A DNA stretch of 64,000 nt from Bacteroidia bacterium (GTDB lineage: Bacteria; Bacteroidota; Bacteroidia; Flavobacteriales; Flavobacteriaceae). Under the pieces are notes generated by a model. It did no database searches and was not told the DNA's origin. It saw only the letters and a program-made list of their open reading frames with translations. The stretch covers positions 62,001 through 126,000 of the forward strand of contig JAUIMB010000001.1 of NCBI GenBank assembly GCA_030432635.1, given 5' to 3'. Numbering within the stretch: the first letter of the stretch is position 1; every line of letters begins with the position of its first letter. Below, piece after piece: positions 1 through 8,908 of this stretch. Position numbers and translations under genes: made by a program.

Positions 1-753
1 CACGCATTCCGTTCTACTTGGGTAATGCCAAGATTGGGTTTCACCATCCACAACGATATCCTCGTCCAAGGCACCACTTAAAAGCGTGGCATCGGTTCCA
101 GAGGCATTCCATTTATAGGTTAAATAGTAATAGACATCATCATCACCTTTTACTTCAAAACGCGTTTCAAGACGCTGACCATCAATTTCAAAATGCTTAA
201 TGAGCACAGATCCTCGAGGGAAATCCCAAGCATCGTTTGTTGAATAGGTGATTTGCTCGTCAGCAGTATCGTAAGAGCCATCATTTGGTATGGCCATCCA
301 TCGTTTTTTATCAGCACCATCAGACCAAAACGGTTCGATCATATCGTACGGAATAAGTCCAGGATTAGGGGTTAAGGTTACCAAATTTGAAAAGGCGCCA
401 GTTCCTGACAGTAAGTTTGGCACACCAGTATTACCTGAAGGTGTTATTGTTGGTAAATTGCCATTAAGAAACTTCGCAATCGCTTCTGCAGTAATAGCAG
501 GAGGTGCCATGGCAGCCGTTAGCGGCATATTGTCATTGACGATCGCATCGCGTCTTTCAAAGGTGGCTATGCTATTGTTGCCTTCTATGGATTTAAGACT
601 GTAGGAACCTGAGCTTAGTTTTTCATGATCGGCAAGTTCAACCGCAACATAATCTGAATAGTGAGCGGTATTAAGTCGCGATTCATTAAGATACAAAATA
701 GCAAGTGCTGCTATTGTAATCGTTACAAACGTAATAAGTTTCTTGTTGGCCAT
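1..753 (-). CDS. c-type-cytochrome-like protein (SO2930/HNE_0200-type family), 3' end outside window
   Basis: Reading the minus strand from ATG at 753 gives 251 open codons that run off the window edge. Residues 4-21 form a hydrophobic N-terminal segment (signal or anchor). Further on are IPYDMIEPFWSDGADKKRW (about residue 136), WDFPRGSVLIKHFE (about 176), LETRFEVKG and YPSRTEC (residues 244-250). That order matches a family I recall as the SO2930-type diheme cytochrome (HNE_0200-like proteins), in which the last motif continues into CxxCH. The window ends one codon after this Cys, so heme binding cannot be confirmed. It would act in the periplasm or at the outer face of the inner membrane. 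The family call rests on motif memory only. Confidence 0.6.
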   Translation of the reverse strand, partial: MANKKLITFVTITIAALAILYLNESRLNTAHYSDYVAVELADHEKLSSGSYSLKSIEGNNSIATFERRDAIVNDNMPLTAAMAPPAITAEAIAKFLNGNLPTITPSGNTGVPNLLSGTGAFSNLVTLTPNPGLIPYDMIEPFWSDGADKKRWMAIPNDGSYDTADEQITYSTNDAWDFPRGSVLIKHFEIDGQRLETRFEVKGDDDVYYYLTYKWNASGTDATLLSGALDEDIVVDGETQSWHYPSRTECV

Positions 754-1175
754 GTGCTTTTTGGAATTAACAAAAACATAAAGGCAAACCCATCACATGC
801 TAGTCATATATTAACAGGTAAAATGATATGAAAACCGAATTAATACTGAAGTTTAGCTTGTGTAGTTTTTGCCATAATGCATTGATATAAGTTATGTTAA
901 CAATATAAGAAATATATTCAAATCTAAAATACGACTTCAAGATGCCGAATAAAATGATGATATGGTAATATTTTCGTTGATTGTCTTGGTTTGTGGGTTG
1001 TGCTGTGGGTTTGGGCGCTTCCATAACGAAATTGTTATGCTAGGCGATTAACAGCAAAGAGGCGTTAATGTGTATGGAAACATATCATTTTTTTACATAA
1101 CGCTTAACCCTTATTACTCACGTCCCTGTACTTTTATTTTAACTATTTAAAAGTATTTCGTTGCTTTGTTTTAGA
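754..1175. other. Intergenic region between divergent genes
   Basis: About 420 bases separate the cytochrome-like gene (minus) from the histidine kinase (plus). I see no convincing coding frame. A 74-codon minus-strand frame at 800-1024 has no recognisable features. The distal part (1121-1140) carries a 20-base motif that recurs upstream of the lipoprotein gene at 3091. Confidence 0.6.
1121..1140 (+). promoter_or_regulatory. Motif shared with 3017-3036 (possible promoter or regulator site)
   Basis: The 20-mer CGTCCCTGTACTTTTATTTT here and CGCTCCTGTACTTTTTGTTT at 3017-3036 match at 16 of 20 positions, with an identical CCTGTACTTTT core. Each lies 35-55 bases upstream of a start codon: the kinase gene and the lipoprotein gene. 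A similar TGTACTTTTATT occurs on the minus strand near 36340, upstream of the DUF2461 gene. The core may therefore be a general promoter element rather than a dedicated operator. Confidence 0.3.
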
Positions 1176-2264
1176 ATGAGCACAAACATTACCACACATA
1201 CCAGTAATTTTAAGCTATCTCTTTATTGGAAATGTCAGCTCTTTGGATGGAGCATTGTGTCTATCTATTGGGCTTATACGGTTTATACGAGAGATAATTA
1301 TGGTGTGTTCTATACCGTTTTAAATTATGTGTTAGATATTTCCATTGGTATATGCCTTACCCATTTTTATAGACGATTTGCATTATACAAAAAATGGAAT
1401 GCACTTCCCCTTAAGAGATTACTGTATAGAGTAGTTCCAAGCATCCTCATATTGGCAATTTTATATGTGTTGATGAACAATGTAAAATGGTATATCTATT
1501 GGACCGCCTTTGCTGGAGAAGAAAAAGATTTATGGAAAGCCCTTATCTACTGGGATCCCATATTGCTTACAGGTTTGCGATTAATGTCTATTTGGATTCT
1601 TGCGTATCACTTATATCATTATTACCAAAGAGAGGTTGCGACTGCTAAAGAAAACGCACAACTATCACTTCTAACAAAACAAGTTCAGTTGGATAATTTA
1701 TCGACTCAGTTAAATCCACATTTTTTATTCAATTCATTAAATTCCATAAAATCCTTAATAGAGGAAGACCCAAGCAAAGCGAGAAGAGCTGTTGATTTAT
1801 TATCAGATTTATTGCGTTCGTCATTGTATGAAACAGATGACGATTTCATTGCTATAGAGGAAGAGCTCGCCTTAGTAAGCGATTATATAGAATTGGAGAA
1901 ATTGCGATTTGAAGAACGGTTATCATTAGAGATAACTTTGGACGACAATATAAAACATATAAAGGTTCCTACATTAAGTATTCAATTATTGATTGAAAAT
2001 GCCATCAAGCATGGCATCGATAAGTCTATAAAAGGTGGTGTCGTTAGATTGATCATTGAAAAACGTGACGATCAGATTATAATTTGTGTACAAAATCCAG
2101 GGAGACTCATTTTAAATAAGTCTAAAGGTGTAGGACTTAAGAATTTAAAGGAACGATTGACCCTACAATTTAAAACAGCGGCATCATTTACCTTAAACGA
2201 ATTAGATGATACGACAGTTGAAGCTAAGCTAATTTTACCCTTAAGAACCAATGAAAACATTTAA
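1176..2264 (+). CDS. LytS-type sensor histidine kinase
   Basis: Membrane sensor kinase of the His_kinase (LytS/YehU) family, 362 residues from ATG at 1176. An in-frame TTG at 1161 is also possible but lacks support. Four hydrophobic segments occupy roughly residues 18-37, 45-66, 82-101 and 127-147. A short coiled linker follows, then the phosphoacceptor motif QLNPHFLFNSLNS (about residue 181). The ATPase part has IENAIKHG (N-box) and GVGLKNLKERL (G-box). No periplasmic sensor domain is visible, so the membrane part probably senses the signal. The 3' end overlaps the response-regulator gene by 14 bases, indicating translational coupling. The input signal is unknown. Confidence 0.9.
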   Translation: MSTNITTHTSNFKLSLYWKCQLFGWSIVSIYWAYTVYTRDNYGVFYTVLNYVLDISIGICLTHFYRRFALYKKWNALPLKRLLYRVVPSILILAILYVLMNNVKWYIYWTAFAGEEKDLWKALIYWDPILLTGLRLMSIWILAYHLYHYYQREVATAKENAQLSLLTKQVQLDNLSTQLNPHFLFNSLNSIKSLIEEDPSKARRAVDLLSDLLRSSLYETDDDFIAIEEELALVSDYIELEKLRFEERLSLEITLDDNIKHIKVPTLSIQLLIENAIKHGIDKSIKGGVVRLIIEKRDDQIIICVQNPGRLILNKSKGVGLKNLKERLTLQFKTAASFTLNELDDTTVEAKLILPLRTNENI

Positions 2265-2973
2265 AACTATTATTGTAGACGATGAGCGTTTGGCTCGAGA
2301 GGAGGTAAAACGCGCATTAAAGCCGCACAAGGAGTTTCATGTTGTTGGAGAAGCTTCCAATGTCGATGAAGCTGTCAAAATGATAGAGGCTGAAACACCA
2401 GACATTATTTTCCTTGACATTCATATGCCTGAAAAATCTGGGTTCGATTTATTGGAAGAACTTGGAGCTGTTCCAGAAGTCGTTTTTACTACAGCTTATG
2501 ATCAGTATGCTGTAAAAGCATTTGAGTTAAATGCCTTGGATTATCTAGTTAAACCTTTGCGTGAAGAACGATTTGCCAAAACCATAACAAAGGTAAAACA
2601 AGAATTGCTCAAGAAACGCAAGGCAACGCCAGATGTATTGCCTATGCATCGTAAGATATTTATCAAAGATGGTGAAGATTGTCATTTTATTCCACTGGCT
2701 GACATTCGTTATATTGAATCTTTGGAAAATTATGCACGTTTATACTTCGGAAGCCAAAAAGCAATGATCAAACGTTCCTTAAATCTTTTGGAAGGAAAAC
2801 TAGATCCTACGGTGTTTTTTAGAGCCAATAGAAGTCAGATTATAAATGTACATTACATTCAAGAGATTTATCCACATTTTAATAATCGACTACAGATCAA
2901 ATTAACTTCAGGAGAGATAATAGATGTATCTAGCCGTCAGTCTGTTAAGTTTCGGAATTGGAATAGTCTTTAA
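2251..2973 (+). CDS. LytTR-family response regulator
   Basis: Transcriptional response regulator of 240 residues. The N-terminal receiver domain contains VDDERLAR and the phosphoacceptor in LDIHMPEKSG (Asp56); TTAYDQYAVKAF and the Lys in DYLVKPL complete its active site. The C-terminal LytTR DNA-binding domain starts at about residue 140 (IFIKDGEDCHFIPLADIRYI) and contains FFRANRSQIINV. It forms a pair with the kinase whose stop codon lies inside its 5' end. The lipoprotein and hydrolase genes just downstream are plausible targets because a sequence motif is shared upstream of the kinase and lipoprotein genes; that is inference. Confidence 0.9.
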   Translation: MKTFKTIIVDDERLAREEVKRALKPHKEFHVVGEASNVDEAVKMIEAETPDIIFLDIHMPEKSGFDLLEELGAVPEVVFTTAYDQYAVKAFELNALDYLVKPLREERFAKTITKVKQELLKKRKATPDVLPMHRKIFIKDGEDCHFIPLADIRYIESLENYARLYFGSQKAMIKRSLNLLEGKLDPTVFFRANRSQIINVHYIQEIYPHFNNRLQIKLTSGEIIDVSSRQSVKFRNWNSL

Positions 2974-3016
2974 ATGTAAATGATGCCAATTTTTGACGCT
3001 CAATGGTGTTATGTTG

Positions 3017-3036
3017 CGCTCCTGTACTTTTTGTTT
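3017..3036 (+). promoter_or_regulatory. Second copy of the motif at 1121-1140
   Basis: Matches 16 of 20 bases of the motif upstream of the kinase gene and lies 54 bases before the lipoprotein start codon. It would fit co-regulation of the two transcription units, or simply a similar promoter. Confidence 0.3.
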
Positions 3037-3090
3037 TTTACGTGAAAAATCAGTCTTTTATTTGTACGGTAAATCATTAAAACGAACATT

Positions 3091-3702
3091 ATGAAAATTA
3101 TTACAGTTCTTAAGTACAGTACAAAATTAGTATTGATTTTGGTGGTATTAGTTTTGGCATCTTGCAAGACGCATCCAGAACCAACAATGACCAAACAACC
3201 CGTATTATCCGATTATTCCCTAGGAGAAAAATGGGTGTGGAAGTACAAAGGCGTTACTGATGAAGGCGAAGTGCGTTCCAATGGTACTGACACTAGAAAG
3301 ATTGTTAATTTTAAAGGCGCATTAGGAATGACCATAGGAAAGGATACTGTTTTGGTGTCTGAAATCGTAAAGCCTGAAGACAGTGACACTCCAAAATACA
3401 AATGGCCATTAGAAGTCGGAAAAACATGGCAATATGAAAAAAACTGGACAAGCCAAGATGGTACTACTGGAAAGCAAAGTCAAGATGCAGAAGTGTTATC
3501 CTTTAAAGAAGAAACAGTAGGAGCAGGTGCATTTATGGCATATACCATCCAATACAAGGGAACAGTTTCAAATTCTAGAGGTTATAATGCTAAAACAGAT
3601 GAAGTATGGTGGTATGCTCCAGAGATTAAGAATTTTATAAAAATGACTCAAATTCAAGACGGCTTTTCCTATACCGAAGAATTGATCGAGTATTCAAAAT
3701 AA
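3091..3702 (+). CDS. Lipoprotein of unknown function
   Basis: A 203-residue protein. It has a basic, hydrophobic signal peptide and a lipobox (VLASC, Cys25), so it should be lipid-anchored in the envelope. The mature part (GEKWVWKYKGVTDEGEV, YKWPLEVGKTWQYEKNW, TDEVWWYAPEI) is rich in Trp, Tyr and alternating beta-type sequence. This resembles general beta-rich Bacteroidota lipoproteins that measure or bind ligands, but I do not recognise a family. The CocE-type hydrolase gene follows 14 bases downstream, so both probably sit on one transcript. Confidence 0.8.
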   Translation: MKIITVLKYSTKLVLILVVLVLASCKTHPEPTMTKQPVLSDYSLGEKWVWKYKGVTDEGEVRSNGTDTRKIVNFKGALGMTIGKDTVLVSEIVKPEDSDTPKYKWPLEVGKTWQYEKNWTSQDGTTGKQSQDAEVLSFKEETVGAGAFMAYTIQYKGTVSNSRGYNAKTDEVWWYAPEIKNFIKMTQIQDGFSYTEELIEYSK

Positions 3703-3716
3703 CGTCAATCATAATA

Positions 3717-5528
3717 ATGAAAGCAATGCAACTATTTAGAATCATATTTTTTCTGCTCTTGGTCGCTTTAGATGCTTTTCACCTCATAACGGAAACTCAA
3801 CAAGAACCAAGAACCGTGAGTAGAGAGGGAAAATCGTATTTGGTACAAGACTCTGTTCTAATTACTACTCGTGATGGTTCAAAAATATCAGCAATTGTTG
3901 TTAGGGGAAAAACCGAAACCAAACCACAACCAGCCATACTATTTCATACCATATATACACGTAAGGACGACATTAACAGAGCTTTTGAGGCAGCTGATAG
4001 AGGCTATGTTGGTGTTGTGTCTTACACCAGAGGTAAACACTTAAGTCCAGACGTCATCACACCTTATGCTCATGAAGGTAACGACGTGTACGATGTGATA
4101 GACTGGATTGCAGAGCAGGAGTGGAGCAACACTGAAGTAGGCATGTATGGTGGAAGTTATGTCGGGTATGTTCAGTGGGCTTCAATGAAAGAAAAAGTAC
4201 ATCCATCCCTAAAAACCATTGTACCATCAGTGGCTGCGGCTCCTGGTATTGCTGAACCTATGGAGAATGGTGTTTATTTTAATTTCCATTACCCTTGGTG
4301 GCATTATGTAACCAATAACAAGACCCTTGATACAGTTTCCTATTATAATGGAAAGCGATGGAATGATTTGTATGTCGATTGGTATAAAAAAGGAACAGCA
4401 TATCAACATTTGGATCGATTAGATAGTATGCCAAATCCAGGGTTCAATCAAAATCTGGAGCACCCAACATTTGACGCGTATTGGAAACGTATAACCTTAT
4501 ATAGGGAAGACTTTTCTAAAATAAATATTCCCATCTTAAGTACTACAGGCTATTATGATGGCGGACAGATTGGATCGCTATACTATTTAAAATCCCACTA
4601 CCAATTCAATACAAATGCTGAACATTACCTTGTAATTGGACCTTATTCACATTTTGGAGCGCAAGAACATCCTGAAAAACATCTCTTAGGCTATGAAATA
4701 GATCCTGTGGCACAGATAAATATTAAAGACTTAATTTTTGATTGGTTCGACTATATTTTCAAGGACGCTAAAAAGCCTGCGTTGTTAAAGGATAACATCA
4801 ATTATCAAGTGATGGGAGACAATACTTGGAAACATGCACCATCATTAGATAAAATAGCTACTGACACTTTAAAATTGTATTTCAGCAAACAGCGTTCGGG
4901 TGTGGTTTTTAAATCGACCTATAACACAGGAAATCTAGGCGTAAATGAACACTTCGGATTGTCCCATCATTCTGATGCGACAGCTTATTTAGAACAAAAG
5001 ATTGACTTTTCAGATCGTAGTCAGTTCTCATGGAATTTAAGTGGTGATCGAAACATCATATCAGAAACTTTAACTGTTGGTCAAGGCTTCTCTTTCGCAA
5101 CAGCACCTTTTGAAGAAGATATTGAACTTAGTGGATCAGTAAGCGGTATATTGAACGTATCCATCAATAAAAAAGATTTTGACTGCAATGTTTTAGTCTA
5201 CGAGCAAACCGCTGATGGTACCTTTTTTCACTTAACCATACCGTTTACAACCAGAGCGAGCATGTCGAAGGATATAGAAAAACGAAACTTACTCACGCCA
5301 AATAAAAAGATTGCAATTCCTATTCGTAATTTTAGAATGACCAGCAAAAAAATAAAGAAAGGAAGCAGAATTGTTGTTCTGGTAAATGGAATCAAACATC
5401 CGTTCAATCAAATCAATTATGGAACGGGAAAAGATGTGAGTGAGGAAACCATTGAGGATGCTGAAACACCTTTACACATTAAATGGCATATGGATAGCTT
5501 TATAAGTATTCCGATTAACAGGCAATAA
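3717..5528 (+). CDS. CocE/NonD-family alpha/beta hydrolase (X-Pro dipeptidyl-peptidase S15-like)
   Basis: A 603-residue exported hydrolase, with a hydrophobic N-terminus at residues 5-20. The catalytic triad can be placed: Ser in MYGGSYVGYVQW (about Ser147), Asp in STTGYYDGGQIG (about Asp281) and His in IGPYSHFG (His312). The C-terminal jelly-roll domain typical of CocE and S15 enzymes begins at about residue 380 (DTLKLYFS) and includes the conserved SGSVSGILNVS strand. Family members hydrolyse acyl esters, amides or glutaryl-type beta-lactam side chains, and the substrate cannot be read from sequence. It lies 14 bases after the lipoprotein gene and is probably co-transcribed with it. Confidence 0.85.
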   Translation: MKAMQLFRIIFFLLLVALDAFHLITETQQEPRTVSREGKSYLVQDSVLITTRDGSKISAIVVRGKTETKPQPAILFHTIYTRKDDINRAFEAADRGYVGVVSYTRGKHLSPDVITPYAHEGNDVYDVIDWIAEQEWSNTEVGMYGGSYVGYVQWASMKEKVHPSLKTIVPSVAAAPGIAEPMENGVYFNFHYPWWHYVTNNKTLDTVSYYNGKRWNDLYVDWYKKGTAYQHLDRLDSMPNPGFNQNLEHPTFDAYWKRITLYREDFSKINIPILSTTGYYDGGQIGSLYYLKSHYQFNTNAEHYLVIGPYSHFGAQEHPEKHLLGYEIDPVAQINIKDLIFDWFDYIFKDAKKPALLKDNINYQVMGDNTWKHAPSLDKIATDTLKLYFSKQRSGVVFKSTYNTGNLGVNEHFGLSHHSDATAYLEQKIDFSDRSQFSWNLSGDRNIISETLTVGQGFSFATAPFEEDIELSGSVSGILNVSINKKDFDCNVLVYEQTADGTFFHLTIPFTTRASMSKDIEKRNLLTPNKKIAIPIRNFRMTSKKIKKGSRIVVLVNGIKHPFNQINYGTGKDVSEETIEDAETPLHIKWHMDSFISIPINRQ

Positions 5529-5743
5529 GAAAGAACGATTTTCGCAAACAGGTTCATGAGTTCTTAATTATTGAAAATAACGACAGTTGGATTGGCAAAG
5601 GCGTAAATTCCTTTTTATCCTTTTTTTACATAATTTCTATCGTTATTCAGCTAAAGCACTAGAACTACAGCTATTTACAATACTATGTATGCAGCCATTT
5701 ACTATGATGTATTCCATGGTTTGAAATATCCTATTTTTGAATT

Positions 5744-6451
5744 TTATTTAATTTTCAATTTAGTTAACAAATTGTCCTTGTAAGTATTGCCAATAGGAAG
5801 TTTTATATCTTCTTTTATTTGTAATGTATTTCCATGAATAGCATTAACTTTTTGATGCGGAATTATATAGGATCTATGAATTCTTGTAAATTGTTCAGAA
5901 GGTAAAATATTTTCGAGCATTTTTAAATGCATACTTACTAAAAGGCGTTTGTTATCTGTAAAAACAAAGCTGTATTCTTGCTCCGCTTTTATATATAAAA
6001 TATCAGAAAAAATTACTTTTAAAAGTTTACCATCCTGCTTTACAAAGAAGTAAGTTAATTCTTTTTCTTTATTAGTATTAGTAGTATCTAAAGCTAATTT
6101 TTTATTGACTTTTTCAACTGCTTGAGTAAATCTTCCAAAGGAAATTGGTTTTAATAAATAATCAATTACGTTTAATTCATAACCTTTTAAAGCATATTCA
6201 CTGTAAGCAGTTGTAAAAATTACAAAGGGTGGATTTAATAATGATTGTAAAAACTCAACTCCAGTAATTATAGGCATTTGAATGTCTAAAAAAAGCACAT
6301 CAATAGTATTGTTTAATAATGCTTCATAAGCTTCTTCTGCATTGATACAATTGGCAACAACTTCCCAATTCGGAATTTTAGAAACATGCGTCGCTATTAT
6401 TTCTCGTGCTAAAGGCTCGTCATCAACTATTAAAACATGTACTGGTTTCAT
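5744..6451 (-). CDS. LytTR-family response regulator
   Basis: A 235-residue response regulator, last gene of the minus-strand operon starting at 10507. The receiver domain has VDDEPLAREI, phosphoacceptor Asp56 in LFLDIQMP, TTAYSEYALKGY and DYLLKPI. The LytTR DNA-binding domain begins near residue 130 (YFFVKQDGKLLKVIFSDILYI) and contains QFTRIHRSYIIP. Its ATG shares one base with the stop codon of the kinase gene (TAATG junction), so the two are translationally coupled. It is clearly diverged from the regulator at 2251 and so is not a recent duplicate. The likely target is its own operon, including the ABC exporter; that is inference from position. Confidence 0.9.
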   Translation of the reverse strand: MKPVHVLIVDDEPLAREIIATHVSKIPNWEVVANCINAEEAYEALLNNTIDVLFLDIQMPIITGVEFLQSLLNPPFVIFTTAYSEYALKGYELNVIDYLLKPISFGRFTQAVEKVNKKLALDTTNTNKEKELTYFFVKQDGKLLKVIFSDILYIKAEQEYSFVFTDNKRLLVSMHLKMLENILPSEQFTRIHRSYIIPHQKVNAIHGNTLQIKEDIKLPIGNTYKDNLLTKLKIK

Positions 6452-7554
6452 TATAAATTGAGTATTAATTGTGCTTTATATTCTGAATCTTTGATGACGA
6501 CACTGTAATCATAATTATCAGTAAAATATAAATCTAGGCGTTTTTTTAAATTGCTTAAACCCAATCCACCTGAATTAGATGGCGTTCTGTTCTCATCAAA
6601 ATTATTTTCAATTGAAAAATCCAGTACGCTTTCCTTTACGTTTAAATGAATTTTAATTTCAGACTCTTGTTTATCGATAGCATATTTAAAAGCATTTTCA
6701 ATCATTGGAATAAATAGAAGAGGAGGAATGCTCAGATTTTCTTTATCAATAGTTGTGTTAAATGTTACAGTCGTATAGTTTAAGCGTAACTTTTCAAGTT
6801 CAATATAGTTGTTAATCAACATAATTTCTTCAGAAAGCTGAATAGATGTTTTATCAGCATTGTCTAAGGAATAGCGCATATAACTTGACAAGCGTGTTAC
6901 CGTTTCAGAAGATTTTTCATTTCGATTGTGTAGGATTAGCGCGTATAAGTTATTTAAGGTGTTAAACAAGAAATGCGGATTTACCTGAGCCTTTAAAAAG
7001 TTAAGTTCTAATTGTACATTTTCCTTTTCTAACTCTAAGGTTTTTATATAAAATTGATAATATCCCAAACTACTTTTTATAGCTATTGGTAATACCAATC
7101 CGGAAAGTAAATTAAAATACAATCCAAAATTAGATCCCTTAAATAATACATTGTCTACAATGCTTTTTTGAATTACACTAAGGTAATCTGGATTGTTGTT
7201 TTTTGCCATTGCTGTACAACTATCACAAATATAAAAAACTAACTTCTCGGAAATTGCATCCCATAAAACGTATAAAAAAAGTAGAACTAAAAATGATGAT
7301 ATTAAATACGGTAATCGTTTCTTTTTTAAGAATTTAGGGATTGCAATATACATTAATGGATAAAACACCAATGCTAATCCTAAAGTGTTTCTGAAAGGCG
7401 TTAAATAACTTAAAGGCGTTTCTCTATAAACACTTAATGACGATTGGACGATGAAATATGAACTAGCAAAAAGTACAATCCAAAATAGAATATGTGATAC
7501 TATTCGTATAGTTCTAGAGTTGTTTCGCTTTTGAATTATAAGATCTAACATCAT
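6451..7554 (-). CDS. LytS-type sensor histidine kinase
   Basis: A 367-residue membrane kinase. Hydrophobic segments lie at about residues 17-39, 56-72 and 83-101, with another near 155. A cysteine pair occurs in YICDSCTA, between membrane segments. The His_kinase domain has KAQVNPHFLFNTLNN (about residue 191), the N-box IENAFKYAID and the G-box GLGLSNLKKRL. It lies between the CPBP-like gene (4-base gap) and its cognate LytTR regulator (1-base overlap). The CxxC pair outside the kinase core could be a redox- or metal-sensing element, which is speculative. Confidence 0.88.
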   Translation of the reverse strand: MMLDLIIQKRNNSRTIRIVSHILFWIVLFASSYFIVQSSLSVYRETPLSYLTPFRNTLGLALVFYPLMYIAIPKFLKKKRLPYLISSFLVLLFLYVLWDAISEKLVFYICDSCTAMAKNNNPDYLSVIQKSIVDNVLFKGSNFGLYFNLLSGLVLPIAIKSSLGYYQFYIKTLELEKENVQLELNFLKAQVNPHFLFNTLNNLYALILHNRNEKSSETVTRLSSYMRYSLDNADKTSIQLSEEIMLINNYIELEKLRLNYTTVTFNTTIDKENLSIPPLLFIPMIENAFKYAIDKQESEIKIHLNVKESVLDFSIENNFDENRTPSNSGGLGLSNLKKRLDLYFTDNYDYSVVIKDSEYKAQLILNL

Positions 7555-7558
7555 TAGA

Positions 7559-8221
7559 TTATAAGTATCCTAAATGTAATAAAGTTATCGCTATTGTGTT
7601 ATAGGCTGCATGACAAAAAATAGTATACCATAAATTTCTCTTGTAAAACAAAAAGATTCCTAAATAGAATACTCCAACAACAAAAGCGTTTATCATGCCT
7701 ATGGCACCAAGTTGATAATGATACACTCCAAAAATTAAACTTGTAATTATAAAGCTTACTACTGTTTTATATTTTCCATTTATCATTTTTTCTAGTTCAA
7801 AAAAAGTAAATGCATGAAAGACTATAGACTCATAGAAGCCACCAACAATCCAACTTAATATCAGTATAAATATATAGTAGACTGTTCCTTTTTCTCTAAG
7901 ATCATTATATAAACTTACATCTGCGTCTTGAAAATTAACGAAGATTTCTAAAATAGGGAAGAAGACGCACCTCATAAATACATATATTAGTACAGCTCCT
8001 ATAATTCCAATGTATAAAGATTTAAAACTACAGTCTTTAAAGCGAAAGTTGATATCTGAAAAGCGTTCTTTATTAATCTTTAAATTTAGACCAATCAATA
8101 GTATGACTGGAATGGTATATAGCATTGGAAAAAAAGTGACCAATCCTAGTTGTGGAAAAACAGCGATAAATAGTATCGTAAATAACGTAAATAAGGTTTT
8201 AGGTAATGTATTTGTTTGCAT
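7559..8221 (-). CDS. CPBP-family membrane protein, degenerate first motif
   Basis: A 220-residue polytopic protein with about six to seven membrane segments. Two of the three intramembrane-protease (CPBP/Abi) motifs are recognisable: FGVYH (FxxxH) and HAAYN (HxxxN). The first motif, normally EExxxR, reads YESIVFH here, so only one Glu remains and the Arg is missing. It may therefore have altered or no protease activity. CPBP proteins process prenylated proteins or act in peptide maturation and self-immunity. Location between an ABC exporter and a LytS/LytTR pair, with 4-5 base gaps, suggests a role tied to the exported substrate or its sensing. Confidence 0.7.
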   Translation of the reverse strand: MQTNTLPKTLFTLFTILFIAVFPQLGLVTFFPMLYTIPVILLIGLNLKINKERFSDINFRFKDCSFKSLYIGIIGAVLIYVFMRCVFFPILEIFVNFQDADVSLYNDLREKGTVYYIFILILSWIVGGFYESIVFHAFTFFELEKMINGKYKTVVSFIITSLIFGVYHYQLGAIGMINAFVVGVFYLGIFLFYKRNLWYTIFCHAAYNTIAITLLHLGYL

Positions 8222-8226
8222 TGCAA

Positions 8227-8904
8227 TTATTTTAATATCGTATTAAAAGCATGCTTGGATAAAACTATGGTAACACTGTCTTTTAAGGAATGGTTTATTT
8301 TGTTAAAACTCATTTTTTGTAATGATGCGACAGATTTATCCTTCATTTTTAAATCCAAGGAATCGGCTTTGTTATTGGTTACAAAATCGATATAACTCGA
8401 GTTTTCTAAATTGATTTGCAATGTATTTACGTTGCAGTTATTCACTTCCATAAAGGAATTACCTTTTAATGAAATTTGTAAATCTGTATTTGAGAAATCA
8501 AAAATCCTATTATGTGTATTTGTGCTTACAATATTTGTTAACTCACTATTTTCAATAATAATTCCATATGGAGTAGAGGAGTTGTGATGTTGATTCATAG
8601 GAATATTAGACCCTGAAAACTTTACAAATAACGTGTCATTTCTCAATTCACTTTTAAAATGATTTAACCTAGAACGCAATACCTTTATAGTATTTACATC
8701 CTTTTGTATAATTTGTATTGGATATCCGTTACTTCCAGAAATATCTAATACTGAATACGATTTGTGATTTATAGGAAGGTAATTTTTAAACGGATCTTTT
8801 AAATCAATCTTATCATATTCATTCTTTAAATCTACATTCACTAGAAACATGCCAGCAATAATTACAATGGCTAAAATTGATATAAATGTGTTGCTCTTTT
8901 TCAT
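8227..8904 (-). CDS. Membrane-anchored envelope protein of unknown function, DUF2807-like
   Basis: A 225-residue protein with one N-terminal hydrophobic anchor (about residues 7-24). The long extracytoplasmic part is built of repeated short beta-type strands (LDISGSNGYPIQIIQK, LQISLKGNSFMEVNN, LQINLENSSYIDF). The alternating asparagine-rich strand pattern resembles the right-handed beta-helix of DUF2807 (GIN-domain) proteins often encoded in LytTR and ABC loci of Bacteroidota, but homology is not certain. Gaps of 4-5 bases to both neighbours place it firmly in the operon. No catalytic motif is visible. Confidence 0.65.
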   Translation of the reverse strand: MKKSNTFISILAIVIIAGMFLVNVDLKNEYDKIDLKDPFKNYLPINHKSYSVLDISGSNGYPIQIIQKDVNTIKVLRSRLNHFKSELRNDTLFVKFSGSNIPMNQHHNSSTPYGIIIENSELTNIVSTNTHNRIFDFSNTDLQISLKGNSFMEVNNCNVNTLQINLENSSYIDFVTNNKADSLDLKMKDKSVASLQKMSFNKINHSLKDSVTIVLSKHAFNTILK

Positions 8905-8908
8905 ACTC

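Noticed and set aside
290-604. 104-codon plus-strand frame opposite the cytochrome-like gene
   Set aside because: The minus strand encodes a recognisable family protein over the same bases; this is its shadow.
800-1024. 74-codon minus-strand frame upstream of the kinase gene
   Set aside because: No recognisable motif, unusual composition, and it lies in the probable divergent promoter region.
5529-5743. Possible terminator between the convergent genes at 5528 and 5744
   Set aside because: No stem of useful length followed by a T-run could be found.
6451-7554. Recent duplication of the two LytS/LytTR pairs in this window
   Set aside because: The two kinases and two regulators share only family motifs and differ in membrane parts.
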